Source: CAVQBP01 sp963848195
Lineage (GTDB): Bacteria > Bacteroidota > Ignavibacteria > Ignavibacteriales > Ignavibacteriaceae
Reading direction: 5' to 3'
Length of the DNA: 64,000 nt
Assembly: GCA_963848195.1 (NCBI GenBank)
Contig: CAWKCY010000024.1
Location: 1-64,000, forward strand
Every line of letters starts with the position of its first letter. The first letter of the stretch is position 1. Below, in pieces: positions 29,568 to 39,850 of the stretch. The notes beneath the pieces were generated by a model. That model saw nothing but the letters and a program-made list of their open reading frames with translations, made no database searches and was not told where the DNA came from. The translations under genes were made by a program, and so were the position numbers.

Positions 29568-30345
29568 TATAAAACCAAATATTCCGAAAATAACTGCAAT
29601 ATTTATTATACTCTTGTTGAATTCTTGTGAAAATTTATCGGATCCGGGGCAAACGATAAATAAAAATAGTATTATTTGTACGCTTACAGCTAATGCTAAA
29701 AAACAAAGACTATATATCTATAATGTAACAGGGCTTGAACAGAGAACTAATGGTGGCTATGTTTCTTTAGATGATTTTAATCAATTTTTTACTGAAAATG
29801 CTTTAATTAAGATAGAATCAAATAGTGAATCATTTAGTAATTTTTTTATTACGCAAGATACTAATAATGTTAAATTTTATTCTAATGAAGATTTAAATCC
29901 GAAACCAGGAGAAGTATATAACCTCAAAATAAAAATTGGCGATGATTTAGTTACAGGTAAAACAATTGTTCCGGAAAACTTCCAGATCATTTCACCAGAA
30001 GATAACCAAGTAATCTCTTTTTTAAACAATCAATTTAAAATTAATTTGAAGTGGGAAAATAGTAGAAACATTTATGGATATATTATGGAAGTTTCCTACC
30101 ATGTTAATCCTCAAGCACGTTATATAGATAATTTTGTTTATTATAGTGAAGTCCTTTTCGATACCAGCTATAATTTTATTGGTCAAGATTATAAACCAAC
30201 TGACACGGTTAGGATTAGACTGCTTGGTTTTGATGAAAACTATTATGAACATGTTTTCAAAGGAAAGGAAAGTTCAGGGGTTGAGGGAGCTTATGGTTAT
30301 TTCGGATCATCTATATTAAAAACAGTTAAGGTTTTTGTAAAGTAA
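29557..30345 (+). CDS. DUF4249-like lipoprotein
   Basis: 262 residues from a TTG start at 29557 inside the end of the TonB receptor gene. The N terminus ends in IILLLNSC, a lipobox. The body has GEVYNLKIKIGDDLVTGKT and other strands typical of the DUF4249 lipoproteins that sit beside TonB receptors in this group of bacteria. It probably forms an outer-membrane complex with the receptor. The overlap and common direction indicate one operon. Confidence 0.7.
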   Translation: MNFNIKPNIPKITAIFIILLLNSCENLSDPGQTINKNSIICTLTANAKKQRLYIYNVTGLEQRTNGGYVSLDDFNQFFTENALIKIESNSESFSNFFITQDTNNVKFYSNEDLNPKPGEVYNLKIKIGDDLVTGKTIVPENFQIISPEDNQVISFLNNQFKINLKWENSRNIYGYIMEVSYHVNPQARYIDNFVYYSEVLFDTSYNFIGQDYKPTDTVRIRLLGFDENYYEHVFKGKESSGVEGAYGYFGSSILKTVKVFVK

Positions 30346-30372
30346 AATACCTTGTTTATCTTTGAGGTTTAA

Positions 30373-32304
30373 TTGGGGATAAAAGTTTATATAAAAGGTT
30401 TCTTAAATTCAACGTGGATTATTTTAATATATGCAATAATAGTTTTTACACCCCTTGCATATTCTAAGCAATTTGTTTCTCCATACCAAAGTACTAAAAT
30501 ACTTCTTTTTGAAGTACTTGTGTATTTAAATATTTTTTTTTCATTACTTAGTTTAAAAAAGCAAACCATAAGATCTCTTAAATTTAATTTTATCGATCTC
30601 ACAATTATTTTATTTATTTTATTCCAATTCTTTTTAACCGGTTCTTTGCTAGATTCGACATATTATCTGCCAAATTTAACTTTATTAACATTATTTTATT
30701 TTTTACTTCGATTGCTATTCTCTATTGACAAAATTGAATATAACAATGTAAAGAAAATATATAGCCTCATTATTCTTACTTGCTTAATAGAAGGCATTAT
30801 TGTTTTTTATGAAATAATATTTAAAATATTTCCAAGCAGTAATTACTTTGTGAGGGATAAACCAAATATCTATGGAACATTTGGAAATCCTAATATCGCA
30901 GCAGTATTTTTGGCTGCATGTTTACCTTTTTTATTTCTTTTAGTTCGAAGTACTAATTCAAAGATAAAGAAGAGTATTTATGTCATTTCAATCATTTCCC
31001 TTATTACAGTAATAGTTCTTTCTTTAAGCCGTGGAACCTGGATTGCCTTATTTATTGGTCTAATGTTTTATTATTCACCTCAAATAAAACATCTTTATTT
31101 TAAAATTAAAAGCAGATTATTATTAAAAATTGGTTCTGTTTTAGTTCTATGTTTTCTAATGATTTTTAGTGCGTCAATTTTATTCAAAATTAATGAAAGA
31201 TCAATACACGGAAGATTGCTTTTATGGCAGGTTACTGAGTTAATGATACAAGAAAATATAATAACAGGGATAGGATCCGGTAATTTTCCTGTAATGTATT
31301 TAGATTATCAAGAGAAGTTTTTCAAAAACGAGAACAATTCAAAGTATTTGTATTATGCATCTGGTGTAAGCCAGCCTAATAACGAATATCTTTTAATATT
31401 AGCTGAAACTGGAATATTCGGATTTATTCTCTTTCTAATTGTTTTCATTACAATTTTTAAACAAAGTAAAGATATATTAAAAAGTAAGAAGGTAGAAATT
31501 CAATCTTTAGGGAGAGTAAGTCTATCAAGTATAGTTATAATTCTGGTTCATTGTCTTTTTGACAACCCTCTACATGCTTTGCCCGTTTATATAATCTTAT
31601 TTTTCAATATTGCAGTAGTTTCACATTTATCAAATCAAAAATTTAGAATTAGAATAGCAGGTCACTTCTACAATAAAGCTATCTCTTTTTTCAATAGATC
31701 TTCTCATACTTTGATTAAGAAAAAGATATTCAATTCAATAATAAGATTAACACCTTTATTTTTCATTCTTCTTATGCCTTACCTAATTTATTGTACAATT
31801 CTTAAGGCAAATGCCTATTATCGCTGGCAAAAGGGAATAGAATATGCAATAATGAACAGATGGGAAAAAGCCATTAATGAGTATAATTATGTTCTAGGTA
31901 TCCTTCCAACAAATGGCCAACTCCAATTTAATTTAGGCGCGGCATATTTAAATAAGCATGAAACAAAGCAGGCTATATATTATCTTAAGAAATCATTGAA
32001 AACGTATAAAGATAAAAATACTTATACTTCATTAGGCTATGCATATTTGGACCTATCAGAGTTTAATAAGTCAATATCTGTATTTAAAGAATTTGAAAAC
32101 AAATTCCCCAATTTATTACTCCCTCATCTTTTGCTAGGAAAGGTATATTTTAGGTCAAGCAATTTTGTAAATTCAAAAAAGGAACTGGAACGTCTTATTA
32201 AAATGCAACCAAAATTTCACAATGATTATGCTGCTGAAATAAAAAATGAGGCTGCCAGAATTTTAAGGGTTATTAATACAAATAATATTGATTATTATAA
32301 TTAA
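30373..32304 (+). CDS. O-antigen-ligase-like membrane protein with C-terminal TPRs
   Basis: 643 residues from TTG 30373, with GAGG just upstream. About a dozen hydrophobic segments cover residues 10-480. The Wzy_C/WaaL-type loop is seen as GTFGNPNIAAVFLAACLPFL, SLSRGTWIALF, GRLLLWQVTELMIQENIITG and GSGNFPVMYLDYQ, with SQPNNEYLLILAETG after it. The C-terminal 150 residues are TPR repeats (WEKAINEYNYVLGILPTNGQ, LQFNLGAAYLNKHE, AYLDLSEFNKSISVFKE). Proteins of this build transfer O-antigen or glycosylate proteins in the periplasm. No polysaccharide cluster surrounds it here. It converges on the next gene. Confidence 0.8.
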   Translation: MGIKVYIKGFLNSTWIILIYAIIVFTPLAYSKQFVSPYQSTKILLFEVLVYLNIFFSLLSLKKQTIRSLKFNFIDLTIILFILFQFFLTGSLLDSTYYLPNLTLLTLFYFLLRLLFSIDKIEYNNVKKIYSLIILTCLIEGIIVFYEIIFKIFPSSNYFVRDKPNIYGTFGNPNIAAVFLAACLPFLFLLVRSTNSKIKKSIYVISIISLITVIVLSLSRGTWIALFIGLMFYYSPQIKHLYFKIKSRLLLKIGSVLVLCFLMIFSASILFKINERSIHGRLLLWQVTELMIQENIITGIGSGNFPVMYLDYQEKFFKNENNSKYLYYASGVSQPNNEYLLILAETGIFGFILFLIVFITIFKQSKDILKSKKVEIQSLGRVSLSSIVIILVHCLFDNPLHALPVYIILFFNIAVVSHLSNQKFRIRIAGHFYNKAISFFNRSSHTLIKKKIFNSIIRLTPLFFILLMPYLIYCTILKANAYYRWQKGIEYAIMNRWEKAINEYNYVLGILPTNGQLQFNLGAAYLNKHETKQAIYYLKKSLKTYKDKNTYTSLGYAYLDLSEFNKSISVFKEFENKFPNLLLPHLLLGKVYFRSSNFVNSKKELERLIKMQPKFHNDYAAEIKNEAARILRVINTNNIDYYN

Positions 32305-32321
32305 ATAACCATAATTTAAAT

Positions 32322-33983
32322 TTATTTTTTGTTTTTAAAAAATCCTAGAATTTTATCGAGAGCACTTTTTATATTTGATATATGTCTGAACCAATGTCCT
32401 TCATTCGCATAACTTTCAATAAAAATATTTCTTTCTTTTTCTTTGGCTTTTAATAAAAAGAAGTTCCTTTCTTTATAATTTACTAATGGATCATTTTGAC
32501 CTAAAATATACAATAGGGGAGTTGAGAAATTTATTTTTTGCAAACCTGGTAATCCAAAGATTGAAACTGCAGCAGTAATATTTTTGTTATCTTTATTTAA
32601 ATATTTTTCTAAAAGAATATTTCCTGAACTTGATGTAACGACATATAGTGGATTAGATGGAAATATTTTTTTAATATACTTTCTCCAATTTATCAAATCT
32701 TGAACTGCTGAATCTACATTTGAATTATTATAAGTTTTACCATAGCCAATTGACATTGGATAATTGGGTGCAATTATGATATAATTATTTGCTATTAATC
32801 CCATGAGAATAGAATCCCATCGAGGAGAAAAATCATTTCTTAATCCGGGATGAATAAAAAGAATTATTCCCCTAATTTTATAAGAAATATTTGATTTCAA
32901 TATATATGATAAAGATAAATCCTGATTAGGTTTAAATATTGAATAAGAAAACTTTGTATTTATGGAATGGGCCGTTAAGTTTTGAAAAAGTTTATTTATT
33001 GTATTAAATAGAATTAAGCTCGTTGGAGTAAAAAAGTCGCTATAAAAAAGAATTATTTTACTTTCTTCCCAAAAGTCGTAATTATATACTACGCCTTTTT
33101 TTGTAATCTGTTCTATCTGAGAGGAATTCAGTTTTTTTCTAAAAAGAAGGTATTCACTATTTATCAATTGAAGATAATAAAGGAATTTTCCATCATATTT
33201 GGGTAATCTCAAATCATAGCTGCAGCTATAAATGATGGAGGGCTTTAAATCAATACTACTCAAGTTCCCAGCATAAATTTGGAAGTATTCAGATTTTGAA
33301 TTATTAACAAAAAATATTTTATTCCCAAAAATACTTGGATTTAATTTATCACCTTCGATCTCTTTAAATATTTCTTGTAAATGATTTTTCTTGATATCAT
33401 ATAAGTATAATTTTTGAAATATACTAATAAGTAATATTTTTTCATTTTTTGAAAAGCATGCGGAATAAAATCTAAAATCGATTCTAATAATTGGTATTTT
33501 TAATTTCTTTTTAACATTTAGAAAATAAAAAAAGGGGTCATTTTTAATTTGAAATATTATGTAAGCACCTGATGGTGAAGATTCAATATACTTAATTGGT
33601 TTATTGTTAGTATACCGATTTAATTCACTTAAAGTTGGAAAAAATTCTTCATCTCCATTATTATCATGTATTGCCACTAAAGTATCATCATAAAACAAGG
33701 GTTCAAAAACATTTGTATAGTTAATTGTTTGCTGCACCACCTTTTCATGTCTATAATTATAACTGAATAATTTGAAATTGTTACTATCATTCATAGAGAA
33801 ATAAATGGTAGTATCTTTGCTTATTAAGAATTTTGTGTCTACTATTTTTACTGAATCTAAAAATTTGGGAATAATATTTGACTTTGAAGAGTTATTTATA
33901 TAAATGAATCTGTATCCAAGATATGAAATTACAGATAAAAGGATGAAAAATGTAACCAAGAAAAATAATTTTTTAATCTGCAT
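32322..33983 (-). CDS. S9-like (prolyl oligopeptidase family) hydrolase, membrane anchored
   Basis: 553 residues. An N-terminal hydrophobic segment (LFFLVTFFILLSVISYLGY) is a signal anchor. Residues about 50-370 form a beta-propeller-like region. The C-terminal 190 residues form an alpha/beta hydrolase: IILFIHPGL, IIAPNYPMSIGYGKTYNN, the nucleophile region VTSSSGN (Ser about 452), LGQNDPLV (Asp about 498) and NEGHWF (His about 530). The Ser-Asp-His set is present, but the elbow differs from the G-x-S-x-G-G of S9 peptidases. It may be a peptidase with altered specificity or an inactive relative. Confidence 0.72.
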   Translation of the reverse strand: MQIKKLFFLVTFFILLSVISYLGYRFIYINNSSKSNIIPKFLDSVKIVDTKFLISKDTTIYFSMNDSNNFKLFSYNYRHEKVVQQTINYTNVFEPLFYDDTLVAIHDNNGDEEFFPTLSELNRYTNNKPIKYIESSPSGAYIIFQIKNDPFFYFLNVKKKLKIPIIRIDFRFYSACFSKNEKILLISIFQKLYLYDIKKNHLQEIFKEIEGDKLNPSIFGNKIFFVNNSKSEYFQIYAGNLSSIDLKPSIIYSCSYDLRLPKYDGKFLYYLQLINSEYLLFRKKLNSSQIEQITKKGVVYNYDFWEESKIILFYSDFFTPTSLILFNTINKLFQNLTAHSINTKFSYSIFKPNQDLSLSYILKSNISYKIRGIILFIHPGLRNDFSPRWDSILMGLIANNYIIIAPNYPMSIGYGKTYNNSNVDSAVQDLINWRKYIKKIFPSNPLYVVTSSSGNILLEKYLNKDNKNITAAVSIFGLPGLQKINFSTPLLYILGQNDPLVNYKERNFFLLKAKEKERNIFIESYANEGHWFRHISNIKSALDKILGFFKNKK

Positions 33984-34034
33984 TTTGATCCTTTATGTTC
34001 TGTTATTTCAAAAATAAAAAATTTTGACTGAACT

Positions 34035-34434
34035 TTAGTCATTTGGACAACTATTTATAATATATGTTATATCTGTACTCCATACCTGATTTGTTTTTGT
34101 TATGCTCACATTTCTTAACAAATACGGAAAAACCCGATGATCCTTGTTTGGTTTGCTCAGATTGACTCTGGGTGTAAGTGCTTGTATTCCCATTAATTGC
34201 ATTAACCTGAGTATCCGTTTGTGATTAAAAATTTCGCCATTTCTATTTAACTCCCGGGTTATTTTCCTGTAACCGTAAAATGGCCAATTTGTATATATTT
34301 TATCCATCCGCTTCATTATTTCGAGATCTTCGTCCATTACAGCTAACGGCTCAAAGTAATAACTCGAACGTGGTAATGAAATCAAAGAACATTGCTCAGT
34401 TATACTGAGATAATCGTGGTAAGGCTCTATGAGC
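34035..34434 (-). pseudogene. IS3 orfB (transposase), C-terminally truncated
   Basis: The frame runs in minus one relative to orfA, through EDLKGLIEPYHDYLSITEQC and then SLPRSSYYFEP, YGYRKITRELNRNG and ending WSTDITYI before it leaves the element's coding sequence. The DDE core of the rve integrase domain that should follow is absent, so no active transposase is made. Confidence 0.78.
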
Positions 34435-34446
34435 CCTTTGAGATCT

Positions 34447-34737
34447 TCAACTGAATGGCTCGTACTTTTTTTTTAACCATTCCACCTCTACCTGAAGTTT
34501 TCCGATCTGCCGGTAGAGCTGGTCTATCAACTCAGAACCTCCATCAGTTTTTGGTCCACGTGGGTTATCAAAAACTGATGGAAGAATTTCAAGCAGTTGT
34601 TTCTTCCAAAGACTTATCTGGTTTGGATGGATTTTATATTCTTTTGCAATTTCATTTATACTGGCGAATCCCTTAATTGCTTCCAGAGCAATTTTAGCTT
34701 TAAATTCGCTGCTATAATTCTTCCTTTTTATGGACAT
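34447..34737 (-). CDS. IS3 orfA (helix-turn-helix protein)
   Basis: 96 residues. KRKNYSSEFKAKIALEAIKG, INEIAKEYKIHPNQISLWKK and LYRQIGKLQVEVEWLKKKY are the HTH and leucine-zipper parts of an IS3 OrfA. In intact elements it binds the ends and is fused to OrfB by a frameshift. Here OrfB is truncated, so it is only a remnant function. Confidence 0.82.
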   Translation of the reverse strand: MSIKRKNYSSEFKAKIALEAIKGFASINEIAKEYKIHPNQISLWKKQLLEILPSVFDNPRGPKTDGGSELIDQLYRQIGKLQVEVEWLKKKYEPFS

Positions 34738-34809
34738 TTTAGCCTCCTTTTGGCTTATATAAATTTAAGATTTTTCCACCTTAAATTTTTGTCCAGTTTT
34801 CGGGGTTCA

Positions 34810-37595
34810 CTATACTTAATAGTAATGATCAACATACAGATTTTACAGTCTCACTTTATTATAACAATGAAGAAGATAATGTTCCAGTATGGGATATAGG
34901 ACCTTGGAATATACATGATAATTATTGGGATCCTGAAGGAGAACGTTCCATTTATTATCATATTAATCAAGGAGGTCAACCAGGTCTAGGACAGTATGTT
35001 CCTGAAGCGGAAGCAGCTTATTACAGCAATTATAATAGTGGTTATAGTGAACCATTAACGGGTTATCCAAATGGCCAAAGACCTAACAATCCAAATGGAA
35101 TTGATTTGGCTGATGGTACATTTTATGATATAGGTTTATCAAATAACGATTTTATTGAAATAGTATTTAATTGGCAAACTGAATACACACAACTATCTGA
35201 AAATGTAACTCAATTTGAGAATTGGTATGATTATATTTATGTTGAAAATAATATTAGAATAATAAACAATTCAACTGTTGATGTAATGGGTGGATGTTTA
35301 TTAATATTACCCGATTATGTAACAATTACTGTAGAGTCAGGTTCAACTTTAATATTAGAGAGGGGTTGTTTGAAATCTTTCGGAAATGGAGCAGAGATTA
35401 TAGTTTTGCCTGGTGGAACTCTAGAAGATCTTACTGCAGTAGGAGTATGCGAAACGTGCCCTCCTTTTAAACCATCAAATTTTTCAGCTACAATTATTGG
35501 ACAAGATGTTAAATTAACGTGGGATAATTACACTGATAATAGTGCTTGGGCCCTTCAAATAGTAAAAAATGATCAAATTTTTGGAGCCCCAATGGAGCGA
35601 ACTGAAACATCTTTTATTGATCATAATGGTGTTAATAATTTACCATCCACATATCAGATATATGCTTTTAACGAACACGGTTCATCTTATTCAAATGCAA
35701 TTAATGTAATTACTGCACCTAGTACAATAAGTTCTAATACACTTTGGAATGGTGTTGTCTACGTGAATAATAATGTTACAGTTAATTCTAATGCTCAATT
35801 AACAATAAGTTCAAATTCTAAGGTAATATTTAATTCTGGTCATAGTTTTAATTTGACTGTCAATGGACAACTAAGAGCCGGAAGTAGTATTGGATCCATT
35901 TTATTTACTTCAAATTCATCAAATCCTGTTGTAAACGACTGGGGAAATATATTTCTGATTGGTTCAGGATCTTCAGGTTCATTTATAAAATATTCGAATA
36001 TCCAGTATGGAAATGGAATGCAAGTAATAAATGTTCCTGATTTTGAAATATCAAACTGTAATTTTTTAAATAATTATATATCTATTTATTGTAATGGCTC
36101 AACGGGTTCCATATTAAATAATTATTTAAGTAGTAATAGTATTGGACATTCAATCCAATTAAATCTTTCAACTGTAACCTGCAATAAAAATAAAATAAAA
36201 AAAATTGATTCGGGTGCAAAAAGAGGTCATGGGATTTTATTCGGTGGCGGTTCACATGGCACGGCCTGGCAAAATGATATATACAATGTTGATTGGGGAA
36301 TCGGTTCAATATGGAGTAGTTCTGTAGACTGTTACAACTCCAATTATAATAATGAACCAAATGATGAAAGAAATAATAGGATAACTGACTGTAATTATGG
36401 GGTAAGGATTTATAATAATAGCTATCCAATTTTAGGTAGGCCGATTTCAGCATATGGATATAGTACTATAAAAAATAATACCGTGGACGTTTCTTTAAAT
36501 ACCGATAATATTACAACTTCTAATTTAGAAGCTTATGAAATTTATTGGAATAATGGAGATTACCCCCATGCAATTATTCAAAAAGGTAATGGTTCTAATA
36601 TTATCTATAATCCACAATCTACCTCAGATCAATGGCAAAATATTCCTTTCCCCAAAATTCAATCACAACCTAATGTGAAAAACAATAATGCTATTGCAAG
36701 CATTGATGCTAATAATAATATCGGTAAAGCCTCTAATATCAATATAGAGAGTTCATCGGTTGAAGATTTTGATTCTTTATATATAGGTATAGATTTGCGT
36801 CACCAGAAAAAACTTATCGAAGCCAAAGATTATTTTATATCATATCTTTCCAAACATCCGGAAGACCAAAGAGCATATACAGAACTATATAATTGTGAAG
36901 ATAAACAGACTATTAAAGAAATACTTACATTGTTTAAAACCTTACCTAAACAAGCTTCTAAGGAACAGGGATTGCTCCTTTCCTATTTATATCAAAAGGA
37001 AGGTGATATACAATCTGCAAAAAAAATAAATAATGCTTTAATAAAAAAATATCCCAATACGCCTCTTTCAGTCAGAGCAAATATTGAAAATATATACATT
37101 TTATTATATAGTGAAAACAATTTAAATGATGCCGTAGATATTTTTAAAGATGTTTTGAAAGAAGCCCAATTATCTACATCAACTGAACTTACAGATGCAG
37201 AATATGCTATTGAATCTTATGCAAGAATACATGAAAAACCAATTACAGATTTTGATGCTCTTAAAAAAGCTCTTTCAAACGCAATAAATCAAAATGAAGA
37301 ATTTAGTTTATTAGGTAATTATCCAAATCCCTTTAATCCATCAACTACAATTTCTTATAATTTACCAAGAACTTCAAATGTCGAAATAATAATCTATGAT
37401 ATTCTAGGGAATAAAGTAAAAAGTTTTAATATTTCTTCACAAAATGCAGGTAAACAACATGTTGTATGGAATGGAACTAATAGTAATAGTCAACAGGTGG
37501 CAAGCGGTATTTATTTATACCACTTTAAGGCTATGCCGTTGGAAGGCAAGAATGAAATATTCGAAAAAACTGCTAAGCTATTGCTTTTGAAGTAA
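34810..37595 (+). pseudogene. T9SS-exported beta-helix/TPR protein, N terminus lost to IS3
   Basis: The frame is open from the IS3 end at 34810, with no start or signal peptide (it begins TILNSNDQHTDFT). The first 200 residues (GPWNIHDNYWDPEG, LPDYVTITVESGS) are unlike the protease half of the protein at 776-3728. From CETCPPFKPSNFSA (about 35450) on, the two proteins are nearly the same: FnIII-like segment, right-handed beta-helix region with ISNCNFLNNYISIYC, TPR region and a C-terminal sorting domain with NYPNPFNPSTTISYNLP. So the conserved C-terminal 700 residues are combined with different N-terminal modules. It is probably not exported in its present form. An internal TTG at 35106 could give a shorter product without a signal sequence. 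Confidence 0.75.
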
Positions 37596-37641
37596 AAACT
37601 GAATTACTAAGCTAATTAGTATAAAACAACCATAGAGATTT

Positions 37642-37668
37642 AAGCTGCCGGTATTTACCGGCAGCTTT
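37642..37668. terminator. Bidirectional hairpin terminator (copy 2)
   Basis: AAGCTGCCGGTA pairs with TACCGGCAGCTT, followed by a T-run. It is the counterpart of 3786-3812 between convergent genes. Confidence 0.8.
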
Positions 37669-37674
37669 TTTATT

Positions 37675-38706
37675 CTATGCAGCTGCATTTATTTTATAGG
37701 ATATAAGCCAATCAATTATATTTTCGGGCTGGGCTGCGGATAACTGCGTGAACATTTCTTCCAATTCCTGCCTTTTTATCTTCAGCAGTTTATGATCCAT
37801 CTTTGAGATTTCGGTCTGGCTGGTGGTACCGAATATTTTTTCTATTATTACTGCTTTGATTTGTTTGTCTGCTTTGGATCTTGTGTCTCCTAAGCCATTT
37901 TTATCGAATATTCCGGATATGTTTTCCATTTCTATCTGTTGTCTTAATTTTCTTTCAAAATAGTCTGAATCATTCCCAGGTGTGAGGTTATTGCTGAAGG
38001 TCTCTCCTGATACTTCTCCTATAGGTAAACCTAATATGAAGTTTATTACAGGTTTGAAACTCTTATAATTGGGAAATTCAAATCTTTTCCCGTTTATTGT
38101 GTCGCTTCTGTCTTTTAGTACATATCCAACGTTTTTCTGAACCGGCCTGCCTTCTTTATCAAGTTCTTTCTCAAGCTGCATCCATACATTAAGGTCTGTT
38201 TCATATGGGGTTTCTCCTGCTATTTTCATCTTTACACCGCTTTTTACAAATTGTCCTTTCTGGATTACTTTTCCCTGGTCATCTACTTCATCGTTTTCTT
38301 TATCATATTCAAATCCTCCTCTTCCGGTGAATACAATATTTCCTTCTACTTCTACAAATTTATCAGAGAATTCTTCCTGCCAGGCAGGGAGCAAAGCTCC
38401 CCAGTCATTTAAGAACATCCTCTCTTTTCTGTTTTTGATTTTATAATCTTTAACGTACTGGTAGTAAATCTTGGTCAATGAATCGATAAACAGGAAGTCA
38501 ATTTCTTTCTTTGAAAGGAATTCGAATGCCTGTATAACGTCTGCAAGTCTTTTAGTATCCTTGGCAATTGCTTTGATACCGGCTTTCTGGAAAAGTTTAA
38601 TTAAGAACCTGCTTCCTTTTTCATTATCAATTATCAGGATAGGTTTAGTTAATTTGAGTTCTTTATATACACCGATAATAAAATCAGTGGACGTCCTGGA
38701 TTTTCC
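37675..38706 (-). pseudogene. Phage-type P-loop ATPase, C-terminal part (copy 2), split by the RIT element
   Basis: 343 codons are open without a break from the element edge, starting GKSRTSTDFIIGVYKELKL and including the Walker B-like IDFLFIDSLT, GNIVFTGRGGFEYDKEND and the C-terminal DWLISYKINAAA. With the N-terminal 27 codons at 42181-42261 it makes a 370-residue ATPase; removal of the element would restore GGFQGSGKSRTS. Unlike copy 1 there is no internal frameshift and the ATG is intact. A TTG at 38478 might start a shorter product lacking the P-loop. It is the last gene of a run of small minus-strand genes reaching back to 44031. The family looks like phage/ICE nucleotide-binding ATPases. 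Confidence 0.78.
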
Positions 38707-38707
38707 A

Positions 38708-38727
38708 TTATGGAAAGCTTTCCATAA
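38708..38727. repeat. Perfect palindrome outside the left RIT end (copy 2)
   Basis: The same 20-bp palindrome TTATGGAAAGCTTTCCATAA as at 4853-4872, again between the ATPase GKS codons and the left terminal repeat. Confidence 0.8.
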
Positions 38728-38728
38728 C

Positions 38729-38760
38729 GGAAATTATCGAAAGTTTTTGCTTATGGAAAG
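38729..38760 (+). repeat. RIT terminal inverted repeat, left (copy 2)
   Basis: Identical over 32 bp to 4874-4905. Here it is next to the 3' end of recombinase 3 instead of the 5' side of recombinase 1. Inside it the 17-bp inverted repeat (38751-38767 and its partner ending about 38824) follows. Confidence 0.9.
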
Positions 38761-38827
38761 ATTTTCAGATAAACACCATAAACACATAAGTTTTAGACGT
38801 TTTCTAATGAAAATCTTTCCATAATAT

Positions 38828-39850
38828 TTAACTGCATAAATCCTGAAGCCAATTCAATAGGTCTGTATCTTCCTGCCAAACTGGTATATCCTTTTTCACA
38901 ATCTCCATATACGTAGATTCCAATGCTTTTCTTTTTACTTCCATATTTGCTCTAAGATAGATTTCTGTCGTAGTAACATTTACATGTCCTAATAAATCTC
39001 TTAAATATATTAGGTTTACACCGGCTTCTAGCAAATGCATTGCTTTGGTATGTCTTATCATATGAGGATGAAGACATTTAGGGAAAAAAATATCAGAATG
39101 GGATTCCTTAGCCTGTTTCAAATATTTTCCCAGGATATATGTAATACCGGGTCTTGTAAATGGATGCCTTCGACTATTAAAAAAGAAAGGATGAACTTGA
39201 TTTCCGTTTTCACAAAGTCGATTTTCCTTCATGTAACTCTCTAACAGAAGTCGTGTTTTTTCCATAATAGGAACGCATCTTTTTTTGTTTCCTTTGCCGG
39301 TTAATAATATTGTGGCAGGTTTTGTTAATCTTATATCGCCTATCGTTAAGTCAATTAATTCTTGTACCCTTGCCCCCGTATCATAGAGAGTGGTCATTAT
39401 TGTTAAATCACGGCGGCCTCTTTTCATGGTAGTATCCGGCTGCTCTAAAATGTACTTCATACTTTCTTGTGGTAGATATTCAATTATCTTTTTTTCTCGC
39501 TTCTTAAATGGTATACCTAAAATTTTTTGACACTCTAACAGGATTGCCGGTTCTTCTGATTGGGTATATCTGTAGAAACTGTGTATTGCTGCAAGTCTCT
39601 GGTTACGGGTATTAATACTTACATTATGTGTTTTTTCAATCCATTGCAGAAAATCTCTAATTGTTTTTACTTTTATTTTATTAAAGGTAAGCTGTTCCGG
39701 TTTGACTTTAAGTTCTGTATCAAAAAATATTAGGAGTTGTTTGAACGTATCCCGGTAGGATTTTATTGTATTGGTGCTGAGGTTGCGCTGTCCCGGAAGA
39801 TAATCGGATAAAAAGCGAGTCAGCATTCTTGCAAAATCAGTCTGCTTCAT
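38828..39850 (-). CDS. Tyrosine recombinase 3 of the RIT trio (copy 2)
   Basis: 340 residues, differing from the product of 7202-8224 at only a few positions (for example NVSINTRN for NISINTRN). All catalytic motifs are present: YDTGARVQELIDL, HMIRHTKAMHLL, LLGHVNVTTTEIYLRAN. It overlaps recombinase 2 by 14 bases. Confidence 0.88.
   Translation of the reverse strand: MKQTDFARMLTRFLSDYLPGQRNLSTNTIKSYRDTFKQLLIFFDTELKVKPEQLTFNKIKVKTIRDFLQWIEKTHNVSINTRNQRLAAIHSFYRYTQSEEPAILLECQKILGIPFKKREKKIIEYLPQESMKYILEQPDTTMKRGRRDLTIMTTLYDTGARVQELIDLTIGDIRLTKPATILLTGKGNKKRCVPIMEKTRLLLESYMKENRLCENGNQVHPFFFNSRRHPFTRPGITYILGKYLKQAKESHSDIFFPKCLHPHMIRHTKAMHLLEAGVNLIYLRDLLGHVNVTTTEIYLRANMEVKRKALESTYMEIVKKDIPVWQEDTDLLNWLQDLCS

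Larger units (their letters stand above)
34035..34809 (-). mobile_element. IS3-family element, truncated
   Basis: The right end is intact: on the minus strand it begins TGAACCCCGAAAACTGGACA, a classic IS3-group terminus (34790-34809). OrfA is complete and orfB is cut before its catalytic DDE core. No left end is found. The element abuts directly on the truncated T9SS protein gene, so its insertion, followed by a deletion on the other side, explains that gene's missing start. Confidence 0.82.

Noticed and set aside
35106..37595. Taking 35106 (TTG) as the true start of the second T9SS protein
   Set aside because: The frame is open back to the IS3 end with protein-like sequence, and no signal peptide follows 35106; the gene is better read as truncated.
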